The translations under genes were made by a program, and so were the position numbers. A DNA stretch of 64,000 nucleotides, from NCBI GenBank assembly GCA_951812925.1, contig OX638371.1, positions 79,865,697 to 79,929,696 of the forward strand. The letters run 5' to 3'. The notes beneath the pieces are model-generated. The model had not been told where the DNA came from, did not search any database, and saw nothing but the letters and a program-made list of their open reading frames with translations. Origin of the DNA: Calliopum simillimum. Lineage: Eukaryota; Arthropoda; Insecta; Diptera; Lauxaniidae. Each line of letters begins with the position of its first letter. Position 1 is the first letter of the stretch. Shown piece after piece: positions 56,663 through 64,000 of this stretch.

Positions 56663-58633
56663 CGGATTTTGTGAAGATTTCTCGAATGAAAAACATATTA
56701 AAATAATTTTTTCAGATATTGCATATATCAACATAGAATAGTTCAAAAGTATTAAACAACTTTTGGAAAGTGTGTATAAAGATGAAAATTTTTAAATTGG
56801 TGAAAAACATTGTTTATTCGAAAAAGAAAGTATTTATAAACGTTCCAAATATGAGCCGTTCAAAATGAAAATGATGCAATTCCAATAACTCATCATTTTA
56901 TGAATGTATTAACATTTTTCTGCACCACTTATATAATATATTTGGATTTGTTCAACATGTTCCAAATTCCGCATCATTTTCCAAACTCTCAAATATATTG
57001 CTATTTGGTTTCTATCACTATATGAGCCGTTCAAAATGAAAATGGTGCAAGTCCAAATCGAGGCAAAAGTATTGCCATATATGTAAATTATGTGCCATAA
57101 TGATCGGTTATTTAATCGATATCATTTTGTCAACTTAATTTCAACAATTCCATATCATCAAGAAATTATAATTGTGATATTTTTTATGTAACTATCAGGG
57201 CGTTGTGGGTTCATGGGTTCATCTGACGTTACGAGTTGAACGCTCTTAAAACGTAATTTTTTATTCTATGCTTCCAAGAAAACAAAATTTTACAAAATGG
57301 CATCATCATATTTACTCGTATTTGGTGACCAAAAAAATTTGCATCGCATTTAAATAAAAGGAAATTTACAAAATAAAAATATGTACATAAATTTGATATT
57401 CTACGAATTTTTAACCCACTTTAGCATAATTTTATGATTAAAACATTTATACAGTAGTGCTATTTTCACTGTTTAACTTGCTTAAGGTATTATTTTTCAC
57501 TGTTGGCCTTTAAATCGTTAACATATCTTCCGCTTGAAAATATTATTTTCCCTTTTTGATACTGGCATTTTCGTTTATTTCAGTTTTTTTTTTTTTGGTT
57601 CTTCCTTAACTCACCACAGTTATCCATTGTAAATAGCATACGGGCCAACAGTAAACAACATTCGACCAAAAAAACCACATGCAAATAAATCTCAGTTTCA
57701 GCCTTGTAACATAAACGTATTCAGGCTTCATGCGGTGTATGAGCGTATTTACATGAGTTTCCTTTTACAGTTGCATGTTTTTTCACTTTTTTTTCATTAT
57801 TCTTCGGTTTTTCTTTTGAGTCTCAATTTTATTTTATTTTGGTTTGTCTTAATGAATTCTTTGCTAAATTTGGAATTTAATTTTTGTTTCTGCATTTAGT
57901 TTTTTTTATGTTAAGAGTAATAGTCACTTTTTACTCAAAATTCATTGAAAATAAAAATTTATGACAAAACTTTAAATGAAAAAAAAAAAAAAAAAAAAAA
58001 ATCGAAAATGAAGATTATGCGGCCCCAGCAAATTTCGAAGAAAGAGAAAATTCTTTTAAAAAATCCACCAAAAATTATCCGATCGTAAAAGTTCAATTTA
58101 TTGTGTGTAATGAAATGACCGAAAAGTTCAAATTGATTTCTGTGCGACTCCACAAGCAGCATACGAACACGTAGCACGAGAGCTGTGTGCCCCATTCATT
58201 CAACATTCAGTTCATGAAATCTTCAGATTTGTGTAATGAGCGCGCGACAGGTATAAAAAAAATGGTTCGCTACCTTGCCCGCCATTGTTGCTGGCGCCAG
58301 CAGTAAGTCGGTTTATATAGACCCATCGATTGAATGCATTGAAACCAATGAAATTATTTTCTAGCATCACAATCAATGGACTTTGGAGTTTTAAGTAAAA
58401 AAGTATCGATATTTTTAAGCATCATACCATTTGATAAAAAAAAGTCGAAAAAGCCCAGAAAAAGGCAAAAAAAGTTAAATAAGCTCAATGCATGGTTTGA
58501 AAAAGTTTGAATAAGTTGAAAAATTTATACAATAAAACCTTAAAAAATTTTAAGTACCTACTCTAAAAAATACTAAAAGTCAAAGCTAATGAATAATGTT
58601 TGAAAACTTGAGAAATGCTAAATATTGCAAATA
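56663..58633. other. Non-coding stretch
   Basis: CAAAATGAAAATGATGCA and a near-copy, about 160 bp apart (56864 and 57030), form a small duplication with TATGAGCCGTT. A 20-plus-base A run is at about 57979. No supported gene. Confidence 0.4.
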
Positions 58634-59093
58634 TAGTGGACGCCAGATGGATTTGAGTATGCAAAATATGAGTACTGTAAGTTGAACTCAGATTCTTATA
58701 GGTACGACCATAAGTGAGCGGATTCAGTTGAAAAATGATATGAATGCGGCTTGCTTAGGATTATACTCATAATAATTGACTATCTGAATCCGTTGATAAG
58801 AAATAAATTAACTAATTGTTTTTTTTTTTGTAGTATAGTTTAAGTAATCCACACATATTTGCACATTTTAGTTAAGACAACTCAAGATCCTGATGAGGTA
58901 GATTAAAACCAAGCTTAGATTCGTAATAAAGAGGTCCAGTTCCACCATAAACGGTCATAAAAACCAAAAATCGTAATACATGGTTGGACTGGACTAACAC
59001 TTTCTTGTTACTGGAGGTCCTATCTTAAAGAATCTGAGCTCAGTCCTTGGTACTCATATTTTTCATACTCAAGTCCATCTGGTTCGTACTCTA
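58634..59093. mobile_element. MITE-like inverted-repeat element (~460 bp)
   Basis: Arms of about 60 bp. On the left CCAGATGGATTTGAGTATGC, AATATGAGTACT and CTCAGATTCTTA; the right, reversed, has CCAGATGGACTTGAGTATGA, AATATGAGTACC and CTCAGATTCTTT. Ends and target duplication are not clear. No coding sequence. Confidence 0.7.
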
Positions 59094-59119
59094 AAAAACT
59101 ACATCCATACTATTTATAT

Positions 59120-59990
59120 AAAATGTTTTCCAATACTTTTGGGCTTTTACCGATATTTAGGGTGCTTTTCGACATTTTTGGACTTTTACTGATATTTAGA
59201 TGTTTTTCAATATTTTTCGATACCTTCGGTCCTTTTCTGGCCATTTTGGATTTTTTTCTATACATTTGAACTTTGATTTCTTTGATGTATTTCAATATTT
59301 TACGAAACTATTGGACTTTTTTCGATATATTGGATGTTTTTCGGTATATGTATTTAGACTTTTACCGAATTCTTCAATGTTGTCCAATAAGTACTTTTGG
59401 ACTTTTACCGATACATAGGATGTTTTTAGACACTTTTGGAACTATTTCGTTTTCTTCGATTTTTTCCAATACTTTCGGACTTTTTCCGATATTTTAGATG
59501 TTTTTCGATATTTTTGGACTTTTACCTATATTCTAGATGTTTTTTGATACTTTTAGGCTATCGCCGATATGTTAGATATTTTTCGATACACTTGGACTTT
59601 TATTGAATTCTTCGAGGTATTTCCATATTTTTCAATACTTTTGGACTTTTTCCGATATTTTGAATATTTTTCGATATTTTTTAGACTTTTCTCACACATA
59701 TGTACTATGTATTTACACTTGGACTTTAACCGATTTCTTCGATATATTTCGATATTTTTCAATACTTTTGGACTTTGAACGATATTTCAAAAGTTTTTCG
59801 ATATTTTTCGACTTTTACCGGTTTTTTCAATGTATTTCATTATTTGTTCGATATTTTTGGAATTTTATTATATCTTTCGATATTTTCGATAGTTTTGGAA
59901 TTTCACCGGAGAAATCGATGTATTTTACAATAATATTTTTTCGATACATTTGGACTTTTGCTGATTTTTACCGATATTTAATGCAAATAA
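59120..59990 (+). repeat. Degenerate ~40-bp tandem array
   Basis: Repeated words TTTTGGACTTTTACCGATAT and TAGATGTTTTTCGATA at spacings near 40 bp (for example about 59477, 59516, 59556) or multiples. The frames of up to 143 residues on both strands here are translations of the repeat and not genes. Confidence 0.85.
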
Positions 59991-60221
59991 ATATATTGCA
60001 GCATCTGTTTGTGGCACATTATTTAAAAAAATAGTTATCGTTATTAGCTTTCACTAAGGTACGAGAGACATAAGTTAAACTTGAAAAGATATAAAAATCT
60101 TGAAGAATTGTTTAGAATGTCAAATATTTATTTAAGAAAAACTTTAATAAAGCTCAAAAATTTAAAAAGGCAGAATATTGCTCAAAGTCAAAAATATGTT
60201 GTCTGAGCTGGAAAACAACGC

Positions 60222-60949
60222 ACACAGAGCGAAGAAAAAAAGGATAAATTGCGTTGCTAAATGAGTTTCTACCACGTTCGTGAGAGTTTCAACTACGATT
60301 CGTTGCTGATTAGGATTAAACAACGCTCCCAAATCATATTTGTATGGTGCGTTGCTAACTCACCCATGAACGCGGTTGAAACTTATTTAGCAACGCTGGT
60401 TTCCAAGCGTTGTTGAATCCAAATCAGCAACGAACCATGGTCAAAATACCACGAAACGTAGTAAAATCCAAATCAGCTACGAAACGCAGTCAAAACACTC
60501 ACGAACGTGGTAGAAGCAAATTTCAAAACAAATAGACTTTTAGTCAACCTCACAATAATGATGGCAGTGGCTGAGTTCGTTAACATCCGCATCTATCACA
60601 CGACAGGTTCCAGGTTCAAATCTCCCCAAGACCAAATAAAAAAATATTTATTAGGTAATAAAGCAAAAATTTAAAACTAAAAAAGAAAATTTTATCAGTT
60701 TCATTGTTGTGGACAGGAAAACATTAGAATTAAAAAAAACATAATAAAACAATAGGCATATATTTTTTTTTTTTTTTTGTATTTTATTTAGCAACGCGCG
60801 TTGTCAAATCACTCACGAACGTTGTTGAAATTTATTTATCAACGCGCGTTGTTAAAACTGATAGGAATGAGCCATGCTCAAAATTTGGGTTGCAACGTTG
60901 TTAAAATAATCATGTTTTTTTTACATTTAACATGTTGCTTTCTCTGTGT
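60222..60949. mobile_element. Inverted-repeat element with CACAGAG ends and nested ACGTTCGTGAG motifs
   Basis: ACACAGAG at about 60222 and CTCTGTGT at 60942-60949 form the ends. Inside, CGTTGCTAA, ACCACGTTCGTGAG and CAACGCxxG words occur in both orientations. A tRNA-like box pair lies in the middle. Part of it recurs at 63100-63290 in reverse. No coding sequence. It could be a MITE that captured a SINE, or a single unusual family. Confidence 0.6.
60568..60623 (+). promoter_or_regulatory. RNA polymerase III-like A and B boxes
   Basis: TGGCTGAGTTCG (60568-60579) resembles a tRNA A box and GGTTCAAATCT (60613-60623) a B box, 45 bp apart as in tRNA-derived SINEs. The segment between them does not fold into a convincing anticodon arm, so it is not called a tRNA gene. 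Confidence 0.45.
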
Positions 60950-63099
60950 ATAAGTTTGAATAAATGTCAAAATAAAAAAAATATCCAAAAGTGTTGAAAA
61001 TTTCAAAGATTTTTGTAAAAATTAAGAAATGTTGCAAAAGTCTAAAATGTGTTTCATTTATCGAAGAATAATGTAATGTTTTAATGCATTATATTCAAAT
61101 TTTTGAAACAAGTTAAAAAATGTTGTGAAAATCTCTAAATGTTCAAAAAGTGGAGAAATGTTGTAAAATTCCAAAATAATTGAAAAAATCAAAATGTGGA
61201 GAAAGCAGAAAATTTCGAAATACACAGTAGAATAATGTCTTAAGTGATGAAATGGTTGAAAAAAACTCGAATAATCTTAAAGGAGAGTTATATTTTAGAA
61301 AAACTTAGTCTAAAAATGTTCCGAAGACCAAGAAATTTGTAATTTCAAAATAGTTGGAGAAGTTGAAAATTATTGGATATGCTTTAAAATGCTCTACCTA
61401 TATGCCGAAAAATGTGTGAAAACATCTGAAAAGTTAATAAAATCGAAAAATTTTGACAGCGTCAAAAATGTTAAAAGGCATTGAAAAAGTCACAAAAGCT
61501 ATAACTACCAAAAATTATTGAAAAACTCCAACTGCACCTCACATATCGATATTTCCAATTGATCTAAAATGCGAGAAACTAAATCCAAATTAAAAATCGC
61601 TGAGCGTTAAAGTCAAGAATTGTAAGTCACTGGCTTCTGCTATTTGTTTTTATCATAATTTTTTTATTTTTTCTTATAAGTATTATAGCCAACTTCCAGG
61701 CAAATAGCGGGAGAAAAAAAAATGAAAACGAAAATCAAATAGCAGTCAGCCAAAGGTCTGCTTACTACCTTGTAAGAACATATATATGTACGATTGTGTA
61801 TATAGTTTGCAGGAAAAACGCTAAAAAGTAATTTAGTAACTTTTTCACCGATTGAGTGCAAATACAAAAGTAAAGTGCAGGGCAAGGAAAAAAAAAAGTA
61901 GGGATATAAAAATAAAAATTTAGTAATAAAATAAAAAGGTATGTATGTAGTAGCGTAGTAGGTAGTACTACACTAACATGTAGCGCAGGATTGAACCCAA
62001 GTGCTTAAGCATTTAAATTTTATGTTTATTGTCGCAAATCGCAATCTTCATCGCAATTTCAATGCAGTTAAACTATATAACAAAAATTGAATTGAAATTG
62101 TTCTTGGTGTTGGTTGCTCTTGTTGTTGTTGTTGTTATTGTTGTTGCTGTTCATTTAAATTGTTGATTGATATTTACTTTGTTGTGGCTGTTGCTTTTTT
62201 GTGCCCATTTTTTATTTTTTTTTTTTTTGGTAAAATTTTTAACATCTCCTGCAGTAATTGAATTTTGTGGTATTGTTACCTATATTGTAGGGGAAATCAA
62301 ACTTCATTTTTATTATAATTTTGTGTAAATGAAGTCATGACTTAGTTGTTTATGTTGGAGAAACTTAATTGAATATTTAAAAGTATTGCGAAAATAAATC
62401 TTTTTTTATTTCTTTTATGGATCATTTAAATAAAAGTTTATTTTCTGCCTAGGTAAAAGTTGGATTGGCTTTGTAAGATTTTTGGTCTGAAATCAATTTA
62501 TTCACATAGTTTAATATGTAAATGTGTGGAATTAATAATGGTCATAAAATTGGTGACATCTACAAAAAAACGTTGCTTGTAAACACTGTGTTTTTAATAA
62601 ATATTGTGACACTAATGACATTTCACTTCTATTTTTGCTTCTTCTTTCAAAAAGCGGCTTTACTTATGACAATATAAGTAGCTGACAACATTTGAAAGAA
62701 CATTTAAAAACAAAAAAAAATTTCATATTTAATGAAACTTTGTATATGACAACTTTTTCTATGACGTGACACTTATGACAGTAACCAAATCCTTTTTTCT
62801 GATACCAATTCTTTCCGCTTTAATTTACCCTTAAAAATTGTCGATAAAGCGATGGCAGTATATTTTCACGGCCAAAAAACTCAAAAGTAGAAAAGAATAG
62901 TAGTTCGAAGGAATGTAAATACATTATAATACTTACTTTATATATTTAATAAATAAGTATAATAAAATTAAATATTTATTACAAGACAATTTGTTTCAAG
63001 ATACGTTATGTCTTCTATCCGCTTTTTATTTATGAAATACTTCAGTTGAGTGCCGCGTGCAAATGTTTTGACAGTTCTTGGATATAAAAGAAGAAAAAA
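60950..63099. other. Non-coding stretch
   Basis: Loose AAATGTT/GTTGAAAA words at 61000-61520, a TTGTTGTTGTTATTGTTG microsatellite near 62125, and AT-rich sequence. No supported gene. Confidence 0.45.
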
Positions 63100-63290
63100 C
63101 AACGTGCGATAGATGTGGACGTTAACGAACTCAGCCACTGCCATCATTATTGTGAGGTTGATTGAAAGTCTATTTGTTTTTAAATAATCTTCTACCACGT
63201 TCGCGAGTGTTTTGACCAGCATATCAACCACGTTCGTGAGTGATTTAGCAACGCACCATACAAATATGATCTTTAGCGTTGTTAAATCTG
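63100..63290 (-). repeat. Partial reverse copy of the 60.2-kb element
   Basis: On the minus strand it contains the ACCACGTTCGTGAG motif, AACAAATAGACTTTC and AACCTCACAATAATGATGG, then the A-box region TGGCTGAGTTCG. Homology stops just after ATCTATCGCACG, so the B box is missing. Confidence 0.8.
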
Positions 63291-63329
63291 TGTATAAATG
63301 AAGAAGAAGAATATATAACGATCCACTAA

Positions 63330-63960
63330 GACTTGTTCACATTCGGCCATAGATGATTTCCTCAAATATACCTAGCTATTCTTCGTTTTGACTGTGAAGC
63401 CTTCGGGGGACCGTCGGATGTCCCAGAAAACTATCCATTAAGGCTTGTTAATAGTCCGCCATAGATATTTCTACTCTAGCACACATATATTTATATCCTT
63501 AGTTTTAACTGTGAGCCTTAGGAAATTTTCGAGTGTCCCAGAAAACTTTCCATTAATTCTTATTGATAGTCCGCCATAGATTTTTTTACTCTAGTTCATA
63601 TATAAACCTTTCGGTTTAACTGTGAAGCCTGTGGGTGCCTTTGGGGAATATTCGGGTGTCCCAGAAAACTATCCGTTAAGGCTTGTTGATAGTCCGACAT
63701 ACTTAGATGTTTTTTACTCTAGTATACATATAAGTATATTCTTCTTTTTAACTGTGAAGCCTTCGGGTGACCTTCGGAAATCTTCGAGGTTCCAAGAAAA
63801 CTATCCACTAAGGTTTGTTGATAGTGCTCTGTAGATATTTTCACTCTAGTATTCATACATATATTCTCTTCGTTTTGACTGTGGAGCCTTTGGTTGACCT
63901 TCGGCAACCTTAGTGTATAGCACAAAAACCTTCCCGTACATGAAGTGAACTCAATTCCAA
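63330..63960 (+). repeat. ~110-130 bp tandem array near the window end
   Basis: Five diverged units share TTTTAACTGTGAAGCCTTCG, GTGTCCCAGAAAACTATCC, TAAGGCTTGTTGATAGTCCG and a TTTTTACTCTAG end. Unit starts fall near 63389, 63507, 63620, 63747 and 63877. No convincing frame; the short frames on both strands are repeat translations. The array may continue past the window. Confidence 0.8.
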
Positions 63961-64000
63961 ATTTTCAGCGCCATTGGCTGAACAGTTTCTCAGTGAGAAT

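Noticed and set aside
59603..60034. 143-residue open frame
   Set aside because: It is a translation of the degenerate ~40-bp repeat, rich in F, Y and I, with matching frames on the other strand.
60568..60640. tRNA gene
   Set aside because: A- and B-box-like motifs exist but no proper acceptor, anticodon or T stems could be paired.
1..64000. CRISPR arrays, rRNA genes, bacterial promoters
   Set aside because: The window is insect-type nuclear DNA; tandem repeats here lack the short direct repeat plus unique spacer pattern and no rRNA sequence was recognised.

Overview
This window looks like non-coding euchromatin from a higher fly, most likely a tephritid fruit fly. It is strongly AT-rich, with long A/T runs and CAA/CAG-type microsatellites, and it carries insect-type transposons: mariner, a DD41D (rosa-like) mariner relative, hAT-like, piggyBac-like and pogo-like elements, non-LTR retrotransposon remnants and a Ty3/gypsy retrotransposon. 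I see no recognisable exon of a host protein. The window is best read as intergenic or long-intron DNA. Two A-rich, CAA-rich stretches (32.5-33.2 kb, 49.8-50.5 kb) resemble fly 5' UTR exons, but nothing proves it.

The only intact long reading frame is the 1260-residue Gag-Pol of a Ty3/gypsy element at 25069-30937. Its two 337-bp LTRs look identical by eye, it has a TTCA target duplication and a tRNA-Leu-type primer site, so it inserted recently. It has a SAP-like N-terminus, two zinc knuckles, protease, RNase H and integrase. The catalytic core of the reverse transcriptase is cleanly missing in frame, so this copy must have depended on RT supplied by another element.

Almost everything else is a mosaic of non-autonomous or broken transposons and tandem repeats. 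1.8-3.1 kb: 146-bp tandem monomers. 4.8-10.4 kb: nested elements (hAT-like 4835-6051; a GAGGCGTTGCG element 7128-8754; a foldback element 8943-10086) in a duplicated host sequence. 18.3-18.6 and 52.4-52.8 kb: 5' fragments of one mariner family in opposite orientation. 19366-20083 and 47519-49132: two members of a family with TAGACCGG-type ends and 8-bp duplications, the second split by a DD41D element. 23621-24539: an internally deleted mariner inserted in a tandem repeat. 34329-36176: a whole-element palindrome of hAT type. 39248-40484: a piggyBac-type element flanked by TTAA. 55852-56660: a pogo-like deletion derivative. 58.6-64.0 kb: inverted-repeat elements, a pol III-like box pair and two degenerate tandem arrays.

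There is no operon-like organisation. The relationships are evolutionary: autonomous transposases once moved these short copies, later insertions landed in earlier ones, and the target duplications let the order be reconstructed. Boundaries below come from reading terminal repeats and target duplications by eye. Family assignments without coding sequence are inferences.
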